Origin: Pelomonas dachongensis
GTDB lineage: Bacteria > Pseudomonadota > Gammaproteobacteria > Burkholderiales > Burkholderiaceae_C
NCBI RefSeq assembly: GCF_043555865.1
Contig: NZ_JBIGHY010000001.1
Location: 558,001 to 622,000, forward strand
Length of the DNA stretch: 64,000 nucleotides
Reading direction: 5' to 3'
Part shown: in pieces, positions 43,183 through 51,609 of the stretch
Layout: each line of letters begins with the position of its first letter
Position numbering within the stretch: the first letter of the stretch is position 1
Notes under the pieces: generated by a model
Databases searched by the model: none
What the model saw: the letters and a program-made list of their open reading frames with translations, nothing else
What the model was told of the DNA's origin: nothing
Made by a program: the position numbers and the translations under genes

Positions 43183-44426
43183 TGCAGACGACCCTCGCGC
43201 CCGAATTCGCCGGCACGCCTGAAGGCACCGAGGCCGAGGCCATCCTGCGCCGCTGCGTGCACTGCGGCTTCTGCACGGCCACCTGCCCGACCTACCAGCT
43301 GCTGGGCGACGAGCTGGACGGCCCGCGCGGTCGCATCTACCTGATCAAGCAGGTGCTGGAAGGCGCCGAGCCCACACGCGAGACTCAAGCGCACCTGGAC
43401 CGCTGCCTGACCTGTCGCAACTGCGAGACGACGTGCCCGTCCGGCGTCGAGTACGGCCACCTCGTTGACATCGGCCGGCGCATCGTCGACGCCAAGGTCG
43501 AGCGCCCCGCCGCCGAGCGCCGCGTGCGCTGGCTGTTGAAGGAGGGCATGACCTCGCCGCTGTTCAAGCCCGCGCTGAAGCTGGGCCAGGCACTGCGCCC
43601 GCTGGTGCCGGCGTCGCTGCGGGACAAGGTGCCGGCTAAGCCGCCGGCGACCGCGCACGACTGGCCCACGCGCCAGCTCAACCGCAAGGTCGCGCTGATG
43701 CTGGGCTGCGTGCAGCCGGCGCTGGCGCCCAACATCAACAGCGCGACGGCGCGCGTGCTGGACGCCGCGGGTATCCAGAGCGTCGTGGCCGACGAGGCCG
43801 GCTGCTGCGGCGCCGTGCGCGAGCACCTGGGCGACCACGAGGCGGCGCTGGCCGACATGCGACGCAACATCGACGCCTGGTGGCCGCTGGTGGCCGGGCC
43901 GAGCGAGCGGGTCGAGGCGCTGGTGATGAATGCGTCCGGCTGCGGCGCCATGGTCAAGGACTACGGCCACGCACTGCGCGGCGACCCGGCCTATGCCGAC
44001 AAGGCGCGGCGACTCAGCGCGGTCACCAAAGACCTGAGCGAACTGCTGCCAGAGCTGGTGCCGGTGCTGAAGAGCCGACTGAAGGCCAAGCCCGGCGCGC
44101 TGGCCTACCACCCGCCATGCACGCTGCAGCACGGGCAGCGGTTGAAGGGCGGCGTCGAGGCATCGCTGCGCGAGCTGGGCTTCAAGATCGACTGCGCGCC
44201 GAGCGACAGCCACCTGTGCTGCGGCTCGGCGGGCACGTACTCGGTGCTGCAGCCCGAACTGTCCCACCAGCTGCGCGACCGCAAGCTCGCGGCGCTGGCG
44301 CCGCTGCAGGCCCGGCAGATCGTGTCGGCCAACGTGGGCTGCATCCAGCACCTGCAGAGCGGCACCGACACGCCGGTGCGGCACTGGGTGGAGGTGCTGG
44401 ACGATGCGCTGAGGGGCGTGAATTGA
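43182..44426 (+). CDS. glcF: Glycolate oxidase iron-sulfur subunit GlcF
   Basis: A 414-residue subunit. Two 4Fe-4S motifs (CVHCGFCTATCPTY at residue ~25 and CLTCRNCETTCPSG at ~75) pass electrons from the flavin subunits to the quinone pool. The C-terminal half has the paired CCG domains (DEAGCCGAVREH and SHLCCGSAGTY) that bind a further cluster. It is the last of the three glc genes but is displaced by pgm. It starts in TGATG with pgm and ends in a TTGA overlap with the patatin gene. Confidence 0.95.
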   Translation: MQTTLAPEFAGTPEGTEAEAILRRCVHCGFCTATCPTYQLLGDELDGPRGRIYLIKQVLEGAEPTRETQAHLDRCLTCRNCETTCPSGVEYGHLVDIGRRIVDAKVERPAAERRVRWLLKEGMTSPLFKPALKLGQALRPLVPASLRDKVPAKPPATAHDWPTRQLNRKVALMLGCVQPALAPNINSATARVLDAAGIQSVVADEAGCCGAVREHLGDHEAALADMRRNIDAWWPLVAGPSERVEALVMNASGCGAMVKDYGHALRGDPAYADKARRLSAVTKDLSELLPELVPVLKSRLKAKPGALAYHPPCTLQHGQRLKGGVEASLRELGFKIDCAPSDSHLCCGSAGTYSVLQPELSHQLRDRKLAALAPLQARQIVSANVGCIQHLQSGTDTPVRHWVEVLDDALRGVN

Positions 44427-45829
44427 CCGGCCGCCTCAACCTGCTGCTGCTGGCCGTGGCGCTGGCGTCTGGATTGGCCGGCTGCTCCACGTACCGGCCG
44501 TGGATCAACACCGGGCTGCCCGCCTCGGCTGACGGCACGCCAGCCGCCGTGCCGGCACCGCAAAGGCGCGCTGCGTCGCCGGTGGTGGTGGCGGTCACGC
44601 TGTCGGGTGGTGGCGCGCGGGCCGCGGCCTTCGGGCTGGGCGTGCTGCGCGAGATGAAGGAGACCATTTTTCGCGTCGACGGCCAGCCGACCACGCTGCT
44701 GGATCAGGTCGGTCTGGTCAGCGGCGTGTCGGGCGGCAGCATCCTGGCGGCGCACTACGCGGCCTTCGGTGACGAAACGCTGACTCGCTTCGAACCCGAC
44801 TTCCTGCTGCTGCCCTTCGAGGCGGGGCTCATCAAGCAGGCCTTTGCGCCGCAGCGCATGTACCGCCTCACATCGCCGTGGTACGGCCGCAGCCATATCC
44901 TGGCGCAGCGCTTCGACGAGCTGTACCGTGGCCTGACCTTCGGCGACTTAAAGGCGCGCCCCGGCGCGCCGGACCTGCTCGTGACCGCGACCGATCTCAC
45001 CACCGGCGCGCCCTTCGACTTCACGCCCGAGCAGTTCGGCCTGATCTGCGCGGACCTGGCCCACACGCCGCTGTCGTTCGCCATCGCGGCGTCGTCGGCG
45101 GTGCCCATCCTACTGTCGCCGATGACGCTGAAGAACCGGGCAGGCGAATGCTCGCCCGCGCCGCAGCCGGCGCGATCGGGCGACGCCGCGGCCGACTACC
45201 GGGCCCGCATGCTGGCGCTGAGCGCCGACAGCTACCGCAACGCCAAGGAGCGACCGTTCATCCATCTCGTGGACGGTGGCGTGTCGGACAACACGGGCGC
45301 GCGGCTGATGCTGGACCGGCTGGTGGCCGGCGGCTCGATGGCTTCGTCCTTTCCGGACGCCCGGCCCGGCAGCATCCGCCGCCTGATCCTGGTGGCTGTG
45401 AATTCCGAGCGCGACCTGGCGGAGCGTGTCGACGCCAGCGACGCCGTGCCGACGACCAGCCAGGTGATCGAGACGTTGGTGTTCGGCGCCGGCGCGCGCG
45501 ACACGCAGGTCACGCTGGCGATGCTCAACGACGACGCCCGCCGCTGGCAGGAGGAGCTGCGGCGCACCCGCGGCAAGCCGGGCAGCCCTTTCGCGGCGGA
45601 TGCCGAGCTGCACATCGTCAGCGTGAGCCTGCACGACGTGCCGGACGACAAGATCCGGCACAGCCTGCTGCGCGTGCCGACCGCCTTCACCATCGAGGCC
45701 TTTGACGTGCGGGCGTTGCAGCAGGCCGGTGCCGAAGCGCTGCGTGGCACGCAGGCCTTCACGCGCGCGAAGGCCAGCCTGAACCGGCTGGACCGGTTGG
45801 ACCGGTCGCAGGCAGCGCCGAGCCCGTGA
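44423..45829 (+). CDS. Patatin-like phospholipase, lipoprotein (TTG start)
   Basis: A 468-residue predicted outer-envelope lipase. The leader RLNLLLLAVALASGLAGCST has a strong lipobox (LAGC). Patatin motifs: oxyanion VTLSGGGARAAAFGLG, nucleophile Ser in SGVSGGS, and catalytic Asp in VDGGVSDNTGARL. The start is a TTG at 44423, overlapping the glcF stop, because no other start codon gives the complete signal sequence. Function is likely lipid or lysophospholipid hydrolysis at the membrane. The link to glycolate genes appears to be transcriptional rather than metabolic. Confidence 0.88.
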   Translation: MTGRLNLLLLAVALASGLAGCSTYRPWINTGLPASADGTPAAVPAPQRRAASPVVVAVTLSGGGARAAAFGLGVLREMKETIFRVDGQPTTLLDQVGLVSGVSGGSILAAHYAAFGDETLTRFEPDFLLLPFEAGLIKQAFAPQRMYRLTSPWYGRSHILAQRFDELYRGLTFGDLKARPGAPDLLVTATDLTTGAPFDFTPEQFGLICADLAHTPLSFAIAASSAVPILLSPMTLKNRAGECSPAPQPARSGDAAADYRARMLALSADSYRNAKERPFIHLVDGGVSDNTGARLMLDRLVAGGSMASSFPDARPGSIRRLILVAVNSERDLAERVDASDAVPTTSQVIETLVFGAGARDTQVTLAMLNDDARRWQEELRRTRGKPGSPFAADAELHIVSVSLHDVPDDKIRHSLLRVPTAFTIEAFDVRALQQAGAEALRGTQAFTRAKASLNRLDRLDRSQAAPSP

Positions 45830-46076
45830 CCTGCCGCTGGCGGCTGCAGCGTTTGAACGGCGCTGCAGCGATGGCCAGCGTGATGCGTGTCGAAGCAGCG
45901 TCTGCCCGCACGGCGTCGTCAATCACGTGATGCTCAAGCTGATGGCGGACGGGGGTGATCCGATTGGCTTCTTGTGCGTAGAAGGGAGGCTCGCGTTGCA
46001 AAGCTGCTTCATCCTGCCGGCGCCCTGAGACGCACTGCGCGATTCATCTCGATTCACCCACAACAGGAGTTTCATC
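45830..46076. other. Intergenic region before the fasciclin gene
   Basis: A 247-base gap after the patatin gene. No credible small ORF, tRNA or repeat was seen. ACAGGAG stands before the fasciclin start; a promoter is expected in the last ~100 bases but no clear boxes are assignable. Confidence 0.4.
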
Positions 46077-46529
46077 ATGAAGAAGTTCATCGCCATCACC
46101 ACGCTCGCGCTGGGCGCCATATCTGCCCACGCCGCGGACATCGTCGACACCGCCGTGCAAGCAGGCCAGTTCAAGACCCTGGCCACTGCGTTGCAGGCCG
46201 CAGGGCTGGTGCAAACGCTCAAGGGACCGGGGCCATTCACGGTTTTCGCGCCGACCGATGAAGCGTTCGCGAAGATCCCGAAGGCAGACCTCGACGCCCT
46301 GTTGAAGGACAAGGCCAAGCTCACCGCCGTGCTGACCTATCACGTCGTGCCCGGCAAGGTGATGGCCAAGGACGTCAAGGCAGGCAAGGTCAAGACGGTG
46401 CAGGGTTCGGAACTGACCGTCGCCACCGCCGGCGGCGTCAGCGTTGACGGCGCGAAGGTCTTGAAGACGGACATCGTGGCGGACAACGGCGTGATCCATG
46501 TCATCGACAGCGTCGTGATCCCTAAGTGA
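46077..46529 (+). CDS. Fasciclin-domain secreted protein
   Basis: A 150-residue protein: signal peptide (MKKFIAITTLALGAISAHA) and a single fasciclin (FAS1) domain with the H1 box GPFTVFAPTDEAFAKIP and the H2 region NGVIHVIDSVVIP. YHVVPGKV is also typical. Bacterial single-FAS1 proteins are exported and linked to adhesion or envelope interaction; partners are unknown. CAGGAG lies at ideal spacing before the ATG. A terminator lies 120 bases after the stop. Confidence 0.93.
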   Translation: MKKFIAITTLALGAISAHAADIVDTAVQAGQFKTLATALQAAGLVQTLKGPGPFTVFAPTDEAFAKIPKADLDALLKDKAKLTAVLTYHVVPGKVMAKDVKAGKVKTVQGSELTVATAGGVSVDGAKVLKTDIVADNGVIHVIDSVVIPK

Positions 46530-46648
46530 ACGAGTGCGGCATGCCGAGTGCCGTTGCACATCGGCCTGCCGGAACTTGCCCCATGCCCAAGGTGGGCATC
46601 CAGCGTAGCGATGGCGCTTGTCCCGGGCCTGGTTCGTCCCACACATGA

Positions 46649-46680
46649 TGGCGCCACCGAATTGTGGTGCCATTTTTATT
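46649..46680 (+). terminator. Rho-independent terminator after the fasciclin gene
   Basis: TGGCGCCAC and GTGGTGCCA arms (one G-U pair) with a six-base loop, followed by TTTTTATT. It is about 120 bases past the fasciclin stop and precedes the convergent chemotaxis receptor gene. Confidence 0.85.
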
Positions 46681-46770
46681 GGGGCCGCGGCGTCGCACGC
46701 TTGCGGCCGAGAGGCTGCTTCAGCTCGTCGTGCAGCCTGTGTTGTCGGGGCGTTTCGAGGCCGGCGCGCG

Positions 46771-48312
46771 TCAGGTCTTGAAGGTCGACACCAGCCGCAC
46801 CAGCTCGCCAGCCTGATGCTTCAGGCTTTCTGCGGCGGCGGCGCTTTCCTCCACGAGGGCGGCGTTCTGCTGCGTGGCCTCGTCCATCTGCGCGATGGCC
46901 AGGCCGACCTGGCTGACGCCGGTGCTCTGTTCCCGGCTGGCCGAGCTGATCTCGCGCACGATCAGCGCCACGCGGTCGATCGCCGTCACCACCTGCTCCA
47001 TCGTCTGGCCAGCTCGGTTGACGAGCGTGGCGCCCTGCTCAACGCGCTCAACGCTGTCGCTGATCAGGCCCTTGATCTCCTTGGCGGCGTCGGCGCTGCG
47101 CTGCGCCAGCATGCGCACCTCGCTGGCCACGACGGCGAAGCCGCGGCCCTGTTCGCCCGCGCGCGCGGCCTCGACGGCCGCGTTGAGCGCCAGGATGTTG
47201 GTCTGGAAGGCGATGGCGTCGATGGTGCCGATGATGTCGCCGATCTTGCGCGAGCTTTCCTCGATGCCGCGCATGCGCTGCACCGCTTCGCTGACGACCT
47301 CGCCACCCTTGCGCGCCACTTCGCTGGCGTCATGCGCCAGCTGGTCGGCCTCGCCGGCGTTGTCGGCATTGAGCTTCACGGTGGCCGACACCTCCTCCAT
47401 CGCAGCGGCGGTCTGCTGGATGGCGCTGGCCTGCTGCTCGGTGCGGGCAGACAGGTCGTTGCTGCCCAGCGAGATTTCCGAGCTGGCCGTGGCGACGCCG
47501 TCGGCGTTGCTGCGCACCGAGCCGACCAGGTGGCGCAGCGACTGCTGCATGCTGGACAGCGTCTGCGTGAGCTGGGCAGTCTCGTCGCGGCCCATCGAGC
47601 GGATGTCGCGCGACAGGTCGCCCTGGCCGACTTCCTCGGCCTCGTGGATGGCAGCGCGCAGCGGGCGCACCACCGAGCGCGTGATCAGCCAGGCAGCGGC
47701 AACCCCCAGGCTCAGGCAGACGGCTGCGAGCACCAGCATCAGCGTCTGCGTGCGGTTCGCGGCCTGGCGCACCAGCTGGGTCTCGCCGTTCACGCGCTCG
47801 CCTTGGTAGTCGGCCATGCTGCTGATGGTCTTCACATAGGCCTCAGAGGCGGGGCGCATCTTGCCTTCCAGCGTCTTCAGCGCGGCCTCGGCCTCGCCGG
47901 CCTTCAGCTGGGCAAACACGCCGTTGCGGATGTCCACATAGGTTTTGCGCGCCGCAGCGATCTCCTTCAGCAGGCCCTTGCCGGCGTCCGTGTCCTCGGC
48001 CTGGGTCAGCTCTTCCTGCAGCTTGTTGATCCGCTCGCTGGTGGTCTTGATGACCGGCGAGAAGAAGTCGGCCACCGGCCCTGAGCCCCCCGCACGCGCC
48101 ACTGCGTCGGTGCGCGTCACGTTGAGCTGCGTCTGCGTGCGCCAGTCCTGTGCCGTGTCCTGGCGCTTCTGCAACTCCACCAGCAGGTCGATGCGAGGAC
48201 CCACCTTGGCCAGTTGGTAGTAGCTCAGCCCGACGGCAGTCGCGAGCAGCAGCAACACGATCCCAAAGCCCAGAAATAGCCTTGTCCCGATTTTCAAAGC
48301 TTGCATGTTCAT
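46771..48312 (-). CDS. Methyl-accepting chemotaxis protein
   Basis: A 513-residue Tsr/Tar-like receptor. TM1 (residues ~10-32), a periplasmic four-helix-bundle sensor (~33-190), TM2 (~195-215), a HAMP domain (RSVVRPLRAAIHEAEEVGQG) and the cytoplasmic coiled-coil with the signalling tip IGTIDAIAFQTNILALNAAV, EAARAGEQGRGFAVVASEVR. Two methylation regions flank the tip. There is no CheR-binding pentapeptide at the C-terminus. GGAGGA sits before the ATG at 48312, with a second ATG six bases on. The ligand is not identifiable. It is transcribed away from metK. Confidence 0.93.
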   Translation of the reverse strand: MNMQALKIGTRLFLGFGIVLLLLATAVGLSYYQLAKVGPRIDLLVELQKRQDTAQDWRTQTQLNVTRTDAVARAGGSGPVADFFSPVIKTTSERINKLQEELTQAEDTDAGKGLLKEIAAARKTYVDIRNGVFAQLKAGEAEAALKTLEGKMRPASEAYVKTISSMADYQGERVNGETQLVRQAANRTQTLMLVLAAVCLSLGVAAAWLITRSVVRPLRAAIHEAEEVGQGDLSRDIRSMGRDETAQLTQTLSSMQQSLRHLVGSVRSNADGVATASSEISLGSNDLSARTEQQASAIQQTAAAMEEVSATVKLNADNAGEADQLAHDASEVARKGGEVVSEAVQRMRGIEESSRKIGDIIGTIDAIAFQTNILALNAAVEAARAGEQGRGFAVVASEVRMLAQRSADAAKEIKGLISDSVERVEQGATLVNRAGQTMEQVVTAIDRVALIVREISSASREQSTGVSQVGLAIAQMDEATQQNAALVEESAAAAESLKHQAGELVRLVSTFKT

Positions 48313-48495
48313 CGTCTTCCTCCAGTCAGTTCGTAGGGGGGCCGACGGCCTCATCCGACTTCCGCACTCTATGAGCTCAGATGAAATGCTGCAATTGGAT
48401 GAAAATGATAAATTCGATTCTCGGGAAGAAGTTGGCGTTTCAATGAAGTGGCGCGGCGTCCCAACACCCAAGGTTTGCTGGCGCAGACGCGTGGC

Positions 48496-48582
48496 TTACA
48501 GCCCCGCCGCTGCGCGCAGCGCTTGGGCTTTGTCCGGTTTTGGTCTCCGCTCACGCATCAACCCGCGCTTCGCGCGGCGGCC
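48496..48582 (-). repeat. Duplicated metK tail, in frame after the metK stop
   Basis: Read on the minus strand directly after the metK TAA, 28 in-frame codons end PDKAQALRAAAGL and then TAA at 48496. The metK protein itself ends TDKAAALRAAAGL. The DNA of the two tails is also similar (GACAAAGC at the same offset, and GGGCTGTAA against GGCCTGTAA). It looks like a duplicated or misaligned 3' end of metK. A hairpin (CCGCGC-GAA-GCGCGG) separates them. Confidence 0.65.
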
Positions 48583-49764
48583 TTACAGGCCGGCTGCCGC
48601 CCGTAGGGCCGCAGCTTTGTCGGTGCGCTCCCACGTGAACTCCGGCTCTTCGCGGCCGAAGTGGCCGTAGGCCGCGGTCTTGGAGTAGATCGGGCGCAGC
48701 AGGTCCAGCATCTGGATGATGCCCTTGGGGCGCAAGTCGAAGTGCTCGTTGACGAGCTTGGCGATCTGCTCGTCGGGGATGACGCCGGTGCCTTCGGTGT
48801 AGACCGTGACGTTCATCGGCCGGGCCACGCCGATGGCGTAGGCGACCTGGATCTGGCACTGGCGCGCCAGGCCGGCCGCGACGATGTTCTTGGCGACATA
48901 GCGCGCGGCGTAGGCGGCGCTGCGGTCGACCTTGGACGGGTCCTTGCCCGAGAACGCACCACCACCGTGCGGGCAGGCGCCGCCGTAGGTGTCGACGATG
49001 ATCTTGCGCCCGGTCAGGCCGCAGTCGCCCTGCGGGCCGCCGATGACGAAGCGGCCGGTCGGGTTGATCAGGTACTTCGTCTCCGCCGTCAGCCACGCCT
49101 TGGGGAGCACGGGCTTGATCAGCTCCTCGCGGATGGCCTCGTAGAACTCGGGCGTCATCTTGTCGCCCAGGCTCATCTCCGGCGCATGCTGCGTGGACAG
49201 CACGATGGTGTCGATGCTGTGCGGCTTGCCGTCCACGTAGCGCATCGTGACCTGGCTCTTGGCGTCCGGGCGCAGGAAGGGCAGGCGGCCGTCCTTGCGC
49301 AGTTGCGCCTGGCGCTCCACCAGCCGGTGGGCGTAGTAGATGGGCGCAGGCATCAGCTCTGGCGTCTCGTCGCAGGCGTAGCCGAACATCAGGCCCTGGT
49401 CGCCGGCACCGATGTTGAGGTGGTCGTCCGACGCATGGTCGACGCCCTGCGCGATGTCGTTGCTCTGCTTGTCGTAGGCGACCAGCACCGCGCAGCCCTT
49501 GTAGTCGATGCCGTACTCGGTGTTGTCGTAGCCGATGCGCTTGATGGTGTCGCGCGCGACCTGGATGTAGTCGACGTGCGCGTTGGTCGTGATCTCGCCG
49601 GCCAGCACGACGAGGCCGGTGTTGCACAGCGTCTCGGCGGCCACGCGGCTGCGCGGGTCTTGCTCGAAGATGGCGTCGAGGATGGCGTCCGAGATCTGGT
49701 CGGCCACCTTGTCGGGGTGTCCTTCAGAGACGGATTCAGACGTGAAGAGGAAATCGTTGGCCAC
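48583..49764 (-). CDS. metK: S-adenosylmethionine synthetase MetK
   Basis: A 393-residue enzyme making SAM from methionine and ATP. FTSESVSEGHPDKVADQISD (ATP and Mg/K binding), GAGDQGLMFGYACDETPE, GRFVIGGPQGDCGLTGRKII and GGGAFSGKDPSKVDRSAAYA are the canonical MAT blocks. The start is GTG at 49764 (VANDFLF), because GGAG is correctly spaced and orthologues begin with a similar ANDFLFTSE. The in-frame ATG at 49854 would add a basic extension. Standard length. It is leftward and divergent from the acyltransferase. Confidence 0.97.
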   Translation of the reverse strand: MANDFLFTSESVSEGHPDKVADQISDAILDAIFEQDPRSRVAAETLCNTGLVVLAGEITTNAHVDYIQVARDTIKRIGYDNTEYGIDYKGCAVLVAYDKQSNDIAQGVDHASDDHLNIGAGDQGLMFGYACDETPELMPAPIYYAHRLVERQAQLRKDGRLPFLRPDAKSQVTMRYVDGKPHSIDTIVLSTQHAPEMSLGDKMTPEFYEAIREELIKPVLPKAWLTAETKYLINPTGRFVIGGPQGDCGLTGRKIIVDTYGGACPHGGGAFSGKDPSKVDRSAAYAARYVAKNIVAAGLARQCQIQVAYAIGVARPMNVTVYTEGTGVIPDEQIAKLVNEHFDLRPKGIIQMLDLLRPIYSKTAAYGHFGREEPEFTWERTDKAAALRAAAGL

Positions 49765-49840
49765 TTTTAAACTCCGGTTGCTGGTGGGTCGGCGTTGCCG
49801 TCGCTCCGGGAGGTGCGGCGAACGCTTTAGCAGGATTTGT

Positions 49841-49878
49841 GAATCGCCCCGCAAGTAGTTCAGTTAACTCGGCGATTC
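49841..49878. promoter_or_regulatory. Inverted repeat GAATCGCC/GGCGATTC in the metK-acyltransferase gap
   Basis: Perfect 8-bp arms separated by 22 bases. On the metK strand a -10-like TATACT lies just upstream, so the repeat would fall at the 5' end of the metK leader. It could be an operator or a leader stem; no recognised SAM riboswitch motif was seen. Confidence 0.45.
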
Positions 49879-49894
49879 GCGCAGTATAGAAAAC

Positions 49895-50773
49895 ATGGGC
49901 CTGGTCTTTCGCTGCTTGTCTTGGTTTCCGCTGTCGCTTTTGCACGCATTGGGCGCGGCGCTCGGCTGGATCGTCTATCTGGCGTCGCGCACCTATCGCC
50001 GCCGGTTTCGCGCGCAGGTGGCGCAGGCCGGCATCGCATGGGCGGACGCCCGGCCCGCCGTCGCAGCCGCGGGGCGCATGGCGGCGGAGCTGCCGTGGCT
50101 TTGGATCGCCACCCGCCACCGGCCGCTGGGCGACAAGCTGCGCTGGGAGGGCGGCGAGCTGATCGCGGCGGCGCTGGCAGAGAAGCGCGGCCTGGTCGTC
50201 TTGACGCCGCACCTGGGCTGTTTTGAGATCTGCGCCCAGGCTATCGCCGAGCGCTTCACGACGCCCGAGGCGCCCATCACCGTGCTGTACCGCCCGGCAC
50301 GCCAGGCCAGCCTGCGCGATGTGATGGCCGGCTCGCGCGAGCGCCCCGGCCTCGCCACGGCGCCGGCGTCGCTGGCGGGCGTGCGGCAGATGATCCGCGG
50401 GCTGCGCAAGGGCGAGGTCATCGGTCTGCTGCCCGATCAGGTGCCGCCCGAAGGCCTAGGCGTGTGGGTGCCGCTCTTCGGTCGGCCGGCCTACACGATG
50501 ACGCTGGCCGCGCGCCTGGTGCAGCAGACCGGCGCCGAGCTGCTGTTGATCTGGGGCGAGCGGCTGCCGGGCGGTCAAGGCTTCGTCGTGCACGTGCTGC
50601 CGGCGCCCGAGATCGCCCGCGACGCGTCGAACGAGGCTGCGGCCACGGCCATCAATGCGGCGATGGAAAGCCTGATCCGGCGCGCGCCGGGACAATATCT
50701 GTGGGGCTATCACCGCTACAAGCAGCCGCGCGGGCTGGATATCGGTGCAGCCCCGGATAATCCGGCGCCATGA
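49895..50773 (+). CDS. Lipid A-type lysophospholipid acyltransferase (LpxL/HtrB family)
   Basis: A 292-residue inner-membrane acyltransferase. N-terminal helix (LSLLHALGAALGWIVYLASR), the catalytic HxxxxE-like block TPHLGCFEICAQAIAERF, VLYRPARQASLRDVM, and LLPDQVPPEGLGVWVPLFG (substrate loop). It adds a secondary acyl chain to lipid A or another lipid acceptor. It overlaps dapF by four bases and starts with a poor ribosome site just after the metK-facing palindrome. A separate, more distant member lies at 61361 in the aryl-polyene-type cluster. Confidence 0.9.
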   Translation: MGLVFRCLSWFPLSLLHALGAALGWIVYLASRTYRRRFRAQVAQAGIAWADARPAVAAAGRMAAELPWLWIATRHRPLGDKLRWEGGELIAAALAEKRGLVVLTPHLGCFEICAQAIAERFTTPEAPITVLYRPARQASLRDVMAGSRERPGLATAPASLAGVRQMIRGLRKGEVIGLLPDQVPPEGLGVWVPLFGRPAYTMTLAARLVQQTGAELLLIWGERLPGGQGFVVHVLPAPEIARDASNEAAATAINAAMESLIRRAPGQYLWGYHRYKQPRGLDIGAAPDNPAP

Positions 50774-51609
50774 GAGTGCCGTTCACCAAGATGCAGGGCG
50801 CAGGCAATGACTTCGTGGTCATCGACGCGACCCGGCAACCCTTCAGCCTGACGGCCGAGCAGATGCGCCTGCTGGGCGACCGCCGCTTCGGTGTCGGCTG
50901 CGACCAGATCCTCGTTATCGAGCCCGCCACGCAGGCCGGCGCCGACTTCCGCTACCGCATCTTCAACAACACCGGCGACGAGGTTGAGCACTGCGGCAAC
51001 GGCGCGCGCTGCTTCGTGCGCTATGTGGTGGACGCCGGCCTGACGGACAAGCGCCAGGTCCGCGTCGACACGATGAACCGCCGCCTGCTGCTGACGCTGC
51101 AGGACGATGGCCGCGTGACCGTGGACATGGGCCCGCCCGTGTTCGACCACGCCGCGCTGCCCTTCGACGCGAAGGGCCTGACGCCGCGCGGGGTCAACGG
51201 CTTCGAGCTGTGGCCGGTCGAGGGCGTGGAGGTGGCGGTGGTGTCGATGGGCAACCCGCACGCCGTGCAGCGCGTGGATGACGTCCAGACCGCGCCGGTG
51301 CTGACGCTGGGCCCCCGCATCGAGCACCATGTCAGCTTCCCCCGGCGCGTCAACGCCGGCTTCATGCAGGTGCTGGCTCGCGACCGCATCGTGCTGCGCG
51401 TCTTCGAGCGCGATGCCGGCGAGACGCTGGCCTGTGGCACGGGCGCGTGCGCGGCGGTCGTCGCCGGCATCCGCCTGGGCTGGCTGGACGCCGCCGTGGA
51501 AGTGCAGACCCTGGGCGGCCAGTTGCGCATCGAATGGGCCGGCGGACAGAGCCCGGTGCTCATGACCGGGCCCGCCATGAAAGTTTTTGACGGAGAGATC
51601 ACGCTGTGA
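50770..51609 (+). CDS. dapF: Diaminopimelate epimerase DapF
   Basis: A 279-residue PLP-independent epimerase for meso-DAP, needed for lysine and peptidoglycan. It has the catalytic Cys pair: Cys75 in EVEHCGNGARC and Cys222 in ETLACGTGACA. MQGAGNDFVVID at the N-terminus and MGNPHAV are also canonical. It starts in ATGA with the acyltransferase and ends in GTGA with DUF484, as in the enteric dapF-yigA-xerC order. Confidence 0.97.
   Translation: MRVPFTKMQGAGNDFVVIDATRQPFSLTAEQMRLLGDRRFGVGCDQILVIEPATQAGADFRYRIFNNTGDEVEHCGNGARCFVRYVVDAGLTDKRQVRVDTMNRRLLLTLQDDGRVTVDMGPPVFDHAALPFDAKGLTPRGVNGFELWPVEGVEVAVVSMGNPHAVQRVDDVQTAPVLTLGPRIEHHVSFPRRVNAGFMQVLARDRIVLRVFERDAGETLACGTGACAAVVAGIRLGWLDAAVEVQTLGGQLRIEWAGGQSPVLMTGPAMKVFDGEITL

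Noticed and set aside
49765..49894. SAM riboswitch in the metK leader
   Set aside because: No SAM-I, SAM-II or SAH consensus core was recognised; only a simple inverted repeat. A covariance-model search would be decisive.
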